The notes below the pieces were generated by a model, which saw only the letters and a program-made list of their open reading frames with translations, was not told the origin of the DNA and did not search any database. Shown one piece after another: positions 13,379 to 26,600 of a DNA stretch of 64,000 nucleotides. The number at the start of each line of letters is the position of its first letter. The first letter of the stretch is position 1. Location of the stretch: NCBI GenBank assembly GCA_907163375.1, contig CAJQUW010015337.1, positions 517,533 through 581,532 on the forward strand, read 5' to 3'. The position numbers were made by a program, and so were the translations under genes. Origin of the DNA: Prostheceraeus crozeri (lineage: Eukaryota > Platyhelminthes > Polycladida > Euryleptidae).

Positions 13379-14154
13379 TCGACTAGTGAGTGATTCCTGA
13401 CCGTAATTCTCGTTCAATTGGGAATATGAAATATTTCTGAAATAAATCGTATTCTTCATTTAAAAAAATTCAAGTGGCTTGATGAATGTTTGCAACTTTA
13501 TTGCGAGTTGCGATTTTGGAAGACTTTGCGTTGCACATTCACCTCTGGTTTTCATAGTTCATACTTCATGACGTCATGCATGTGAAATTTAAAGAAAGAT
13601 AGTAGCCCAAAATGATAATTATACAGGTGTCTCACTAAAGCATTCAGAAGTTTTCTCTAATGAAACAGCAGTTGATTTTTTGCTTCATCGTTTTTTGAAC
13701 TTTTTCAGATTTTTTTGAACTTTTAAGTGCATCCCATAAGTAATGATTCCTCACTTGTTTTACCAAATATTACTCCTTGATTTACATTGTTTCCTATATT
13801 TTGTATTGAGGCATTGAACATTTATGTCAATGTTCCCTCGAAAGTTTTTCATTTTGTTCTCATCCCTTCCATCTTATCTTTGATATTCTAATTGTAATTC
13901 TTTTGTCCAAGCATTTTTCGCTACAAGTGTTCATAATGATGGATGCTTATCGTAATTGCTCAAGATGAATGCATTTATTCATTCCCCAATTTCTAGTTTA
14001 TCTCCCTGGCATATCCGTTTGCCAATCGACTCAATATTTGTGATTCATCACTAGTATTCTTCGGACGCTCGATCATTGCATCTCTCAACAACACTAGAGG
14101 AGACGCCAGCAGCGGATATTTGAATTTCTCGCCTTTTAATTTTCATTCTCTATC
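13379..14154. other. Upstream region of the TBC1D16-like gene
   Basis: AT-rich DNA before the first recognised coding exon. The last 100 bases (GGAGACGCCAGCAGCGG at about 14100) are GC-richer and may be 5' untranslated sequence. No TATA box or other core promoter element could be fixed. Confidence 0.3.
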
Positions 14155-14604
14155 ATGCCTCGTCCACTCTGTTTCTCTAATGCTTCAATATCGTCTTCCC
14201 GACTTTCAGGGCCAACGGTGAGGATGAATAAGTTGATGGCACTCGCCAGAAACACTATTTCATCACACAGTGGCTCGGATAGCGCAGCAGTGTCCTCCGC
14301 ACGATCTCCAGCTTCAACAGCTTCGAGTCCTACGTCACAAGTGGCTACGCTTCCAGGGAATGTGGCGGAGAAACGTGTGGATGAATTAATGAGTACAGTG
14401 ACTGGTCTCTTCCGAAAAGCAACGAATTTACTGGGTCTAACTGGTGGAGAAATTGGTCTTCAACCACGAGTGCAGGACGGCGAGGTTGTTTATTGCAAGA
14501 ATAATGTCTGTGTTCATGCAGCAGCTGCTGATGGCCAGGGCTCTGTTGGGAATGAAGAGAAGCACTATCCCGGATATCTCAGTCTGCGGTGTCAGGATGA
14601 TGAG
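14155..14604 (+). CDS. TBC1D16: TBC1D16-like exon 1
   Basis: 450 bp, 150 codons, ending in phase 0 before the donor GTCAGT. Residues 78-145 align with the vertebrate N-terminus (GLFRKATNLLGLTGGE, GEVVYCKNNVCVH, HYPGYLSL). The first 77 residues are Ser/Ala-rich and not conserved, so translation might instead begin at a later Met. Confidence 0.85.
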
Positions 14605-17600
14605 GTCAGTAGTTTGCTATTTGCTTTTTGAATTAAAGTATGGAACTATCGCAATTTACGAGTCCCTGTATGCGAAAACAGGAAACACCCTTATCGCATT
14701 GTGGCGTGTATGTGAAATGCTGAACGCATCGTAAGCACTACTAAATCAAGTCGTTTTCTACTACTGAAAATCAAAAGATCGCTAGAACATGTACTTAGCC
14801 ACTGTTATCGCAACAAGAATTCGATCTAATTCGATTGCTAATTTGCCACAGGTGATTGTTGAAATGCAAAATGATCTAAGCATGTCAGTACTTCCATCGG
14901 ATGAATTATCCGTTCGTAGCTCACATTACGTGTTTACCGAACATTGGGAAAGGTAAGCAAATTAAAGCAATTTCCATCATGTCGTTCAAGCATCAAACTT
15001 CAGATATCGTTCAAACGTCCCCGTAAGTTTCTCTCGCAAAGAGTATAAGATAAATGCTGAGGCGACAGTATTTATGACAGAGACTTAGTTTTTATTTACA
15101 CCTTTCTGAGTTTAATTTTTTCTGTGGTCATAGTCATGGCCTTACATGGTTGAGTGGAAGCAGTGATTTGTCTTGATTTACAATTATTGTGGAATACTGA
15201 ACAATTATTCTGCGTGTTGTCTGACTACATGTATATCCTGCTACATGTAAATCACTCCCGCTCGCAGCTGTCTAACTGAATAAAATGTGTAAGCCGTAAA
15301 TTGCGTCCACTTTCACGAAACCTGACCGTTAAAATTCTTGTTGCGTGCTATCAATGATCCGCTTATCGTCATTTTCTCTTGCTGTGTGGGTTCTCCATTG
15401 AATGTTTTCACATTTCCCAGTTGAAAGCATCAACTTGCCTAATGTTCATCTGACATAAGCATTTCAGCTTCAGCAGATAAAATTTATGAATAAAATCCTC
15501 ATAGATAACGTCACAGATTTCACATAGTTGGTTAGTTTGAAATGACAGTAACATATTCTCAGTGGATGAATGAAATCTCGTAAAATAGCTTCATATATTT
15601 AGAGCGAAATGCGATGATGCACAAGATGATTTATGTGAACAATCCCTGTTATTTGTAAGTGCTGTATCAGAAAATGCTGCCCACGTAGGAAATCTCAAAA
15701 CCTCAGAAATTTTCCTATCGACATGGCATCCTGCCTGGTCATTACCATGTCGACTTTCCGGTGCTTACATGTACTTGGCAGGCGGATAGAAGCAGGTGTC
15801 TATCGTCAGAATGCTTTTTTTGTTAACTCTTTTTATCTTCCAATGCAGCAATTTATTGACAGGGGTCAGGGTCGAAATTTCAAGACATTAGGTCGTTTGA
15901 AAATATAGTTACGGTGCCTGTCTTCTTCTGAAAATAGCCTGATCAAATTTTACTCACAGAATTGATTGAATCGAACAGTAAATTATAAGGCATCACAAAA
16001 TGCAAGGTGTCTACTAACTGGGAAAAACTGAAAATACGCCGGGAGAACCGGATAAAACCGGTAATTCGAACACGAATTGATGAGAAGTCATTTTTGGTAT
16101 TTAAACCATCGCATACCAATGCCAGTTTGTCCATCAATAAGTCCGCGGCGGACGAAACGTTTGGCGGTTTAGACATTATATTTTTATTTGTCTTATAAAT
16201 CAGAAGCATCGCCATTACAAGGAAGCGTTTTCAATTTTTCGCTAAAAAGAAAAATGGCAACAAAAAGGAATTTCCTCACGTGCAAGGCAATTAACAATTC
16301 GAAACTGCTTAGCATTTCCAATACTAAAGCCGACAAACATGCAATATACACAAACGCAACTGCAACTGAATTATCTCTTAATGCTATTGTTTTCAGAGCC
16401 GTTTTCTTAATGTTTTTACCGTACTCTCAAAACTGCAAGTTTCATGTCCTCTTTACTCACGATTTCCTTGATCAGCACGGGCACTGAACCCAACACGGTG
16501 GATTAAAGCGGGAAGGTGGATGCGAAGCGGCGGAAACTTCTTTGAAGGCTCATCTTGATGAGGGTGTCAATGGTCATGAAGCTGATGTGATGAAGGATCG
16601 CATCAGCTCCAGGTTGAAGGAAGAAACATTTCAGGAATGTTGTGTAGGATCGAATTTCTGAATTCTAGCCCTCTGAATATTGAAGAGTTGAGTTCTGGGA
16701 ATCTCTGTAATATAAATTATTGACCATCACATTAATTCACATTTATTTGAAAACTTAACATAGGAAGAGGAAACAATCTTACAATTCCTCGATTTATTTT
16801 TCATTTCCAATTCACGAATAGCGTGGTCCTGAAGCGAATATTACAGAAAATAGAGTGATCCTGAGAAAGTCCGTATCTTCTGAATTTTCTACTTTGTCAT
16901 CGAATTTTTGTCATTCCTTCAATATCATACTCATTTTGTAGCGTCAAACGTCGTAGTACCTGTATTTGCAACCGTAACCGTGGTACTTTTAACCGTAACC
17001 GGTCATTAACCGCAGTCGCACCGTTATGTTAGCAATATCCAAGCCTCCAGTATGGGGAGTAGTGACGTTAAAACTCAAGACCATTCCTGAAGTATGTAAG
17101 ACATGCTAGGAACGTGTCAGTCATTAGCTAGAATAACAATTGCTGGAATAAAGAATTTAGTCTTGAATACTTTGGATGACACATTCATGTCATGTTTCAT
17201 GACCCGATTTTCATGTGTTATCACTCAAGATGTGCTAAAAGTATTGACGTCCGCATTAACCTTCTATTTATCGATTCATTTCTTGTCAAACATAGACTAC
17301 TGCTTCCCAGTTTTGCTTGGCATGTTTGTTAAGTTTCGTTCGTACATCTGAAAGTACATCTTCATTCTCGGCTTGCGTATGAATATTCTATAAATTTATA
17401 TGAAATTCCAATCGACATGGGAAGATGAATTTTGAAATGCAACTATTTACTGTTGCGTTTGTTAGTGTAATGATTTGAGACTCATGCAGTGTGTCTGATA
17501 TCTCATGTATGTGAAGAGAGCATGTATGTAGCTGTGAAAACTCAATTTTGGAAATGATATTCCCGAATACGTCATCATTTGAGAACGGAGAGCCACACGT

Positions 17601-20600
17601 CCATGTGAAAGTCTCCTGTCTGGGATAATTTCCCAACTGTGTTCGTTGGTCGAATTTTCCTTTACTGCATATTGAAGCTCATTTGAAATCAACAGAGTTG
17701 GTGATTTTCTCGATATGTATTGAAATCCTTTCAGACAGCGTCCTTATCAAGGCAGAAAAGTTGACTTGACTGAAACGAAGTTATCGAGTCCCTCATGTCA
17801 AGTTGATGACAGAGCGACGAGGAAGGGAATTTAAGCAAGCAGAGAGAAGTCACAAGAATTACCGAACTTTTCTCAAGTTTGATGTCTTTTGCAGTCTGCA
17901 TGTTCGACGCAGTTAGGATGAGTTACCGTATTTTTCCGTGTATAATGCGCATTTTTTCGAAAATTTCAGTATTAAGTTTTGGGTGTGTATTATACAATAG
18001 CGAAAGATGAAATTTTACTGATAGACTTTTATGACTTCATTACCGTAGAAAAATAAAAAACAATGGAGTTCTTCAACAACTTAAAGGGGAGTCTATTAAT
18101 CCAAAAACAATCTACGTTGCGAAACCAAAAATTTTGGTACTCTGATATTAGAGTCAAACGAAAGGTCATATCCCATGTGTTTTCTGTTTCTTAATATGAC
18201 TAGACGCGACAAGTATACTTTCTAGTGCTCGATGCATCTCAGCTAAATTTTACGTGAATTTGAGGTGAGTTTTATACATGGCATTATGCATTTCCCACAG
18301 TTTTTGCTGCTGAGTTTAGGGTGCGCATTATACACGGAAAAATACGGTAATTTGTGAATGTGAAATTCTTCAGAAATATGATTGAAAATATTAGCGATGA
18401 ATAAATTAAATATATCAGTAATTAAATGAAAGTGATGTGACAGTTAAACTACTTTAATAATTTAGAATTACGTAAGCGCGCTTTCATGGTTGTTTCCGAT
18501 CGTCTGAGGCAACTGTCCTCAGCTTAACAATTACCTTGAATTTGTCATTGTGCTTCATTTTTGCATCTTAGCAAAAATTACCGATAAATGTACTCGCCAG
18601 TGTTAGCGTTTAGATAAGATATTGAAATTTTCTTTTAGCAGCATTTTATCAAATTACGAGATTGTTAACGCTTAAGTAATGCATCTCTATCCTTTTTCAC
18701 CCGATATGCATGGTGTCCCGGTCTGTGAAATGTAGTCACATTCATGCGGTAATTTTTCTGTCTGAGCGAATTCATCTATATGCTCAATGATTCTTTATAT
18801 ACTCTGTTACTTAATGTCAAGGTTTGCGCTTTTCAACTTTAATTCAATCCTGTTGCATTGGCTGGAATTCTTGGCCACCTTGTATGTCTACAATATTTCA
18901 GTAACGAATCAAAACCACTACCTTGGAACATTTTTCAAAAGAGTCTCCAGATATTGTTTTAAGGCATTAGCTGAATCGTGATTTGAGATTTTTTTTAAAA
19001 ATCTGACGTCCATCTTTAGTACCTCATTGATCATTTAAAATTACTGATAAAACTGGTGATTCTGCTCCCACCGGTGATGGGATAGGAAACGCAGCTACAC
19101 CCAATTTACTGGGAAGGTACGAATTTTGGTTTACATGTACTTTTAATCGGTGAAATCGTCGCACATTACGACTATTTTTTCACTGATAAGTCAATGCTTT
19201 ATCTTTTTTCATCGATTAGTGACTTTTGAGCGAAATTTATTTCGACTGAAAATGATCTGGTAATGATGTTTCAGTTAAATATTCTTTTTGGTTTTTGCCA
19301 TCTGTCTGTAGGTTGCCAAAACATTGAGCTGTTCAAACACTGGAGCAGGGTGATCGCATATACACGAATATGCACGCATTTGGTACTAGGTACCTCGAAT
19401 ATACACGAGTATACGCGAATTTTATGTAGCAAACACGAAATTCAAAAGCAGCAAGTAGTCAGAGGAAGCATAAACTGTACTTTGAAGATTTTATCTGTGC
19501 TAGTATATTTTCTGATTTCATGAAAAGATGGAATATACTTGGGTTAATTCTAAACTCAATAAATGTGGTTTACTTTTTTGGGTGGTTACTGCTTTTTTTT
19601 CAGGACTGATATTTCAAATTTGCTTTCAATTATCCTTACAGAATGCTATTTCAAAATTATCGCCCTGAAATAAGAAATAGAAGGAAATGTACAGTGTAGC
19701 TTGATGCAATTCAAATATCCCTACAGCGACATGATTTGGGAAAGTAATAAACATAAATTCTTAAGAGGGAGTGGACATTCGGACACCAAATATTCTAATC
19801 GAATCAAATTATAGGAAGTAATAAAACAAAATGCATGCAATTTATGTTGGAAGATGTCGGTTGAACACTTTCCTTTCATACAATGAAACTCCTTTTACAT
19901 CTTTTAACTTGGGTTAGCTGCATTTCGCAGTGTTTACGAAAAACTCATGCGAGAATCGTTTTTCGGGGTTCCAAAATGTGAGTGAAATTTAGGAATAAGA
20001 CTAAAAGAAACTACATGAATAAATTTATGTGTCTTATTGATTAGTATGCGTAGGCTATATCCTATAGCAACAAAAGTGAATAAATAATGCGCACTATGAA
20101 AAACATAATAATATATGAACTGCCGTATACAGAAGGTATAGAAAGAAGAAAGGATAGAATGTTCTCTGAAAAGACAATGACTATATTTTGTGAGTTAAAC
20201 CTTGCATTTAACAGCTTCGTAAATGAATATTAGCAGGGTGGCGGCCGCGCCCGGGAGCCCTTTGAAAATTTTGGCCATTTTTCAGTTTTGCCCGGGAATC
20301 GCCCGGGAATGATACTTTCACTCAAGTAAAAAAAACTAAACAATCATAATTCAGAGCGAAAGTTTTGTCTGTCTCAGCCACGGCTCGCAAAACATTTTAG
20401 CAAGACGCATCAATTTCATTCAAATTTAGCCCATTAGTGCCGATAATTTTTTTCTCAAAAATGCAATTATCTTTGCGAGCACTAGTTATATGAAGCAATT
20501 ATATGAATTATATGATCCAAAAAAATATTTCAATATATCTACTTTTTATTATAACATATCCGCCATCGGAAACTAAGCAAACTCAAATTGCCACCACATC

Positions 20601-23600
20601 TTCCATGAATATTCCAAGCATTTTGGATAGAAACATCTACAGTCCAAGAAAAATTTGGTGATACCATTTCTTATGTCTGATGGAACTCAACAACAATTCA
20701 CATTTTTGTCTATGCGGTCCGTTCCGCCCATGAACTTATTATACATCTTCACGGTATTAGGCATATCGACGGTAATCTTTGTTTTGCTAGCACGAGAGAA
20801 TCACTGATAAGTTCCTATTGGATGAATGAAATCACATGTTGATATGAAGGAAACTACCTTATTGTCTTTCCAATGTAAAATACAAAGATTATTTTTCAAA
20901 TCTGTAGTATGAGCGCATGCACCTCGTTTCTCTTTGGCTACCTCATTTTTCTTGCGAACTTGAGTCTTTTGAAATGTGGTTTTCTGATTTGGTGCCTATG
21001 CCATCGTAGCCTCTCCTCTGTAGTTCGAGTAAAAGATCCACATTCGAAAAAGGATTGTCGAAATAGGAGTAGTAACTGAGGTCTGGATGAGGCAAATTAT
21101 CCAAGAAGTGCAGTAAAGGTGCAGATTGTTTTCCTACTAGACTGCCATAACTGCATGTGCTTTGTCGTGAAAGAAAATACTTGCCTTGATATATATCAAA
21201 ACTCACTAGATGACCTGTTGCAGTGCTAAGACATCATGCTTTATACCCCAACCGTGTGGGTTTGCCACAAATATATTGTTTACTCCCGTAGGAATCGTAA
21301 TACCTAATCATGGCTTCATCCCAATCCATGAGTGTCTCAGGTACAATGTGTCCAAAAATTTGCATTCAGTCGTGTGTTAGTGGTCTCAGTTTGAAATTTT
21401 TTCACTTTTATCAATTTCATAATTATTGGCAAAATGAATAGCTCCTATAATTCGTTCAAAACGATCTCGTCTTATATTCGAAGAGACTAAGTGATGTCCA
21501 ACATCAGCTGAATCTTCTTAGTCTTCTTCGTATGGAATGGAAGTTAAGGCATGAATATTACGAGTCAAGCGCCGTTGCACACGTTCGATCAGAATAATGT
21601 CTTTGGATAAGAATGGATTCCAAACTGGGACGGCATAGGTGTGGACGAACTAGGGAGGTGTAAAGCCTACGTTAGGGTCTCTTGACATGAAAGTCCGCAG
21701 GGTGGCAGAAAAAACGTTGTTGGCTTTCTTGACACAAGGGATGGTGTGCCGTGAGAATTTGAGATTCTTTGAGATGTGGATTCCAAGGTCTTTAACGCAC
21801 TCAGACTTCTTCTGAATTCAAATGCAGTTGCCATTCCTTTGACCAGATGGCCACCGCGTTGAGTTCAGATTGCAGAAGCTGGGGAGATTTTTCCGGATGA
21901 GCGCGCTTAATTTCAATGTTCATTTTGATGTCATCTGCGTATTTAAGGACGGTAGAATTCACTACTGTGCATAATAAACATGAAACTTTAGTAAGCAGTT
22001 CCATAAAGACATTTATACAAGACGGAAGATAGTCCTATTCATTGAAGATTTAGGGACATAAAAGACGTTTGTACGCAACACAATTATTTTTTGTCGACAT
22101 TTCTCCACACTTTGATCCAAGTAGGTATTACTCACAATATCATTGGAACGACTATATCGTCGGAAAGAAGTGCCGTTTTCACGATTTTTGTGTTCAGTAT
22201 GAAATTGGGTTAGAACAAGACGATGGTATTCCTTAGTCCACAGCATTTTGTACTCTGTCCACTAAAATATTCTTTGCCACCTTTGGCGCCGTTGTGATGT
22301 GCAACGGCTATGAATTGAAATCCTAACACGACCACCTGCCACACGAACCAATTTTGAACCCGACCCGACCCGAAAATTTTAACGAACATAACTATTATGT
22401 TAAGAACATTACGAAACATTATTTCAATCGCTGAGAATGTATTTCCCAGTATTTAGGCTTGAGTCTTTGTGAAAAAACTACTAAATGAGGAAGAAATTGC
22501 TCTTTTTCACAATGACAATCTTTAGGCCTATACATTGTTTTCCATTTGTGGAATGATAGGATCTATTACGTGATATTATCCTAAAGTTTGTCAAGTGTGA
22601 ATATCACACACATTGCTGGAATACATTGAATTCAGGGTGGCGACCGAACCCGGGAATCCAAAGCACACATTTTAGGGATGACGGTTGCCACGCGCCCATT
22701 GTTTGTACGCAAACTGATAAAAAAGGTGATTACAATTAGGAATTCTTCCGGCGTTAACGGTCTTCGGTAGCAGTCTTCCTGGTTTCTCTTGTCGATGCTT
22801 CTGGATAATCTTTCTTTTGTTTATTTTCCTTTCTGGCCCTATCTTCCACATGTATTAACATGTATTAATGGATTTTGATATCCTGGCTTTCTTTCATGGC
22901 ATAAATACGCTGCAGTTCAAAATGTAGCGTTCCAAAATGCGATTTGTTGCTTCAACTTAACATGTTAGAAAATTGAAGTCTGAAAAATCGGCTAAGTGCA
23001 ACTTTATAGAATTTTATGAATCAGATGATGAAAATGAAGCATTTTTTGATTGTTGAAAAGTTCAGGAAACGAACTTTTCCATCGATATGAAATCATTTAG
23101 ATTCCATAAGTAGGTCACGGCTGCAGGCCATTGAGGAAAAGTAGATGTTTATAATATTATGAATCACCGCTCACAAAATTCAAAAATTTTGAAAACTGAG
23201 TAGGACAGTCAAATATCGTTCACGTCATAATTTGGTGTTGAAATTCTAACCGGAAGGTATGATAAAAGTAGTTTAAAGCAGAATAATGATTTTTTGACGT
23301 CACTTTACTCCCCCATACAAGGGGCTAGGACGGTGCTGACACAGTCAAACTTTAATCTGGAGCGTTGTGATCGTTTAGTCCGGATGCCCTTCCTACCGAC
23401 TTCCAATGACACTTTCGGGGCTCGACCTCTGCACCAGAAGATCGCTAGGCCAAGCACTTAACCACTGTGCCACGGACACCACGCACATTAGTGTTTTGAA
23501 AGTAGTTCAAAGCAGTGTCCGGATAATTTTTGAGCGTTGTAGTTGGAATAAAGTATCTTGTCATAATAAAAAAATGGCGTGGAAATTCGATGAAATAGCC

Positions 23601-26600
23601 GGGAATCGCCCGTAAATTTGAAGCTTGAAATCTGGCCGCCACCCTGTATTAGTCAAAATCTCTTTCCTTTCTTCTTTCTAGTGAATGATGTAACGAGGCC
23701 AACTTTGTAATTACATGTATATTACATTATACACTTATGTTGAAACGCGGCGATACACGAAGTTTAATAGAATACGTACACGAATTTTTCAATAATTTTA
23801 TGCGGCCATCCTGCACTGATTACATTTAAGCTGTTTGTCGACGGTTGTTCAAGAATTTCTGGTTCCGCCATCATTGAGCACGTTATCATCTGATATAGTT
23901 GCGCCCCTGACTACCCTTTGAACAAATCCAATGTAATACGCAGCACCTGTAACGTCAGCATGTTAACCCTGTGATAGATGCGATCTCGATGAGACGATAA
24001 TAGCATGTCTCATACATGCTTCAGTGAGTTTATATCAGACATTCCGACTTTATTGTATTACTAGAAGGATTTTTATCCACTTCAGGTCTTAGGAAAAACT
24101 TTGGTGCTAACTTGGATACCAAATACAACTTTGAAGAAAAATCCAGGAAGTCTTCAGACAACACCTGACAAATCACCTGTCGAACCGTCTATTACAAGGT
24201 GAGAATGATTGTTTGAATTTAGACATGATCGAATTATAATTTGAATGGCTTGTATTAAATAGGAACGTAACTTTAGAATACAGGATTAATGAATTATCAA
24301 GTGGCATGATTTTTGTTGATGATATCTGAATCACATTCATGTGGAGAAGTTGCAAGACTTAAATATTGCATATGTGGTGCATTACTGCTTATCGTTTAAA
24401 CTTGTCATGTTGCTTGAGTCACCACCTTGTCTACTCATTGCTTGTGGAATATTTCGTGGAATCCAAGTATAAAATGCCAAGTGAAGACTTCTTCGGAAAA
24501 AGATCGATAGATGCGTGGCAAGTAACTTGACATGAAAACTTAGATGAATGGAGATTATTTATTATTGGACTGATTGAATTAAAAGTTTTCTACACTTGAC
24601 TCCTCAATAGCTTACGCAGTCCCACTTCACATTCCACCTGGGTAAAACTTTGGATATTGCACACGTGGATAAAGGTGAAGATAACCGCATTTTCAAGAAG
24701 TCAGTCAGTTGTCATGATTTTGCCTGCATCAACCTAATGAAGGTATCATAAAGAAGGTTTAATTGTGAAATAATCATCGAATTAATCATGCTGGGAATTA
24801 GAATCTTAATTCATAAGTTGAAAGTGCCTTCCTTCGAAACAAATGTTCATGTCGCGCAGTGCTCATCAAAAAGACATTTAATCTAACCAATGATAATAAA
24901 TGCGTTCATTTCTGCAAAGGCCCCTATGTATAATGGAAATCGTGAGCACGATCGTGAGGCCACGATCTTACAGAGAGCACCAAATGCTTTATATGAAGCG
25001 AAAGTAGCAGGAAAGCAAGACACAGGAACTGTAAGGGATGAAGATGATTACATATTAAGATCACAGCTGATGAAGACAACGTAAATGAATGATCTTCCTA
25101 CGTTGGAGCTACAACTAAGTGTACATTGTGATTGCTGAACTGTAGAGAAAAGATCGTTGAGGCTTCCTCAATGCATTTCGAATCAGAAAACTATGGGCTT
25201 CATTCGACATGTATATTATTGCTTTTTGTATAATAAAATCCACACAGTCTTACTCTATTCTCCTCTACCTACACTTATCTAGTACTGGCTGGAATGGAAG
25301 TTTTACCACGAATGATGCATTATATATGATCTTATTGTGCAATTTCTCCAGCCTCCTGAAGATGCGAGTATATTGCTTAAAGTACTATCCGCATCTTAAT
25401 ACCTCTTAAAAATATCAAATCACCTGCCACTTAGATACGGTCTGTCTACTTTATGTAAGTAAGTGGACTACTATATGTATTTATCGGCCTATTGAAGTGT
25501 TACGCAGTGAAATATGCTCAACAAAGCATCGAACACCATGTCATAAACTCGCGCAGTTGATGATTGTGATTGCACGTTCATACAGAGAAGACATTCATTA
25601 CGAAAGGAACATGTTTTGAGCATTCGAATATAAAATTTTGTGCCATCATGCTGCTCATTTATTAGTTAATTATATCTTAGAAGTCATATCTAAGAAGCTA
25701 TCTTAGAACCAACTTTCAAAGGTCAAAGTCGAAGTGAGTCATTTTCACATCACTGATTCAAAAAATGTCCACGGGCCACTTAAGTTATGAGAATTGGTGG
25801 GGGGTACTCAGCATGTGCTGGCGGACTATGCGTTGCCCACCACTGGTCGATCGTGAAAATGTCATGTCACATAAATGTGTGATTCCACAGTATTCTGATG
25901 CAAATATTTTGAATTTGTGCATTCAACTCTCTCTAAATGATTTTCGTGAGACCTACTTTAGTTTTCCGATCGGTTTTCGCTTAGTTTAACCCTAATTAGA
26001 CTATTTGAATTGATCTCATTACTATCCAATTAATCGATTGCAACAAATTTATTCATGTTTTGACAGATACGATGCTTTAATCACCATGCGCCGCAAGAAG
26101 TATGTTGTCTTCTTTTTGTTTCGATGTTGATGCTAACCTCAACTTATTAAGGAATGTTCATTATTGACAGCAGCTAATTCTTCGTTATTTTCTCACGAAA
26201 TTGTTACTTGCCCTACCCAACTCCCCGTGATTACTTGAAAAGGTTCTATAATCTAAACTCCTATCCACGTCATTTGTTCTGTTCGTTATTATTTATTCAT
26301 GAATATGTAGATCATCCTAGCCGACATCACGCAATTCGATTGTCACTTACTCAAACTGTCATTCAGACATCACTTGAACACAATGTAAATTACGTCGCTT
26401 CTTATCAAGATTTCCATGAAAAAGTGTAAAATGACATTAGGGTTTACGTTTGATCCAGTTTTATTCCTAGGAGATAGGTCTATCATGGATTTGTCGAATT
26501 ATTCATCTGAGATGACTTTCATTAGGTATTATTTAGAACAATAATGTCCAATCCGGGGTCCCCTGATAGGGTAGCCGCTGCCGTTTCCCATACATGAAGA

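Larger units (their letters stand above)
20234..23646. mobile_element. Composite element with CAGGGTGGCGGCC inverted ends
   Basis: The left end and the inverted right end both read CAGGGTGGCGGCC, followed by CCCGGGAATCGCCC-like words. TATTAG lies directly outside both ends. A third copy of the end (CAGGGTGGCGACC) sits inside at 22633. The interval encloses a piggyBac relic, a LINE fragment and a SINE, so it is either a large element filled by later insertions or two neighbouring copies of one MITE family. Confidence 0.5.
19346..23813. mobile_element. Possible outer hAT-like element (ends only)
   Basis: The left end CAGGGTGATCGCATA and the inverted right end CAGGATGGCCGCATA agree at 12 of 15 positions. 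Both subterminal regions contain repeated TACACGAA words. The flanks share only CACTG. If real, it encloses the CAGGGTGGCGGCC element and its nested insertions. Confidence 0.3.

Noticed and set aside
14851-14951. Possible extra exon (VIVEMQNDLSMSVLPSDEL...) between TBC1D16-like exons 1 and 2
   Set aside because: Splice sites look fair, but its 101 bp would shift the frame, and exon 1 already joins exon 2 in phase with good similarity across the junction.
24890-25084. Open frame with RDEDDYILRSQLMKTT, a possible TBC1D16 exon
   Set aside because: No acceptor gives the phase that exon 2 requires without meeting a stop, whereas exon 3 at 28673 fits on both sides.
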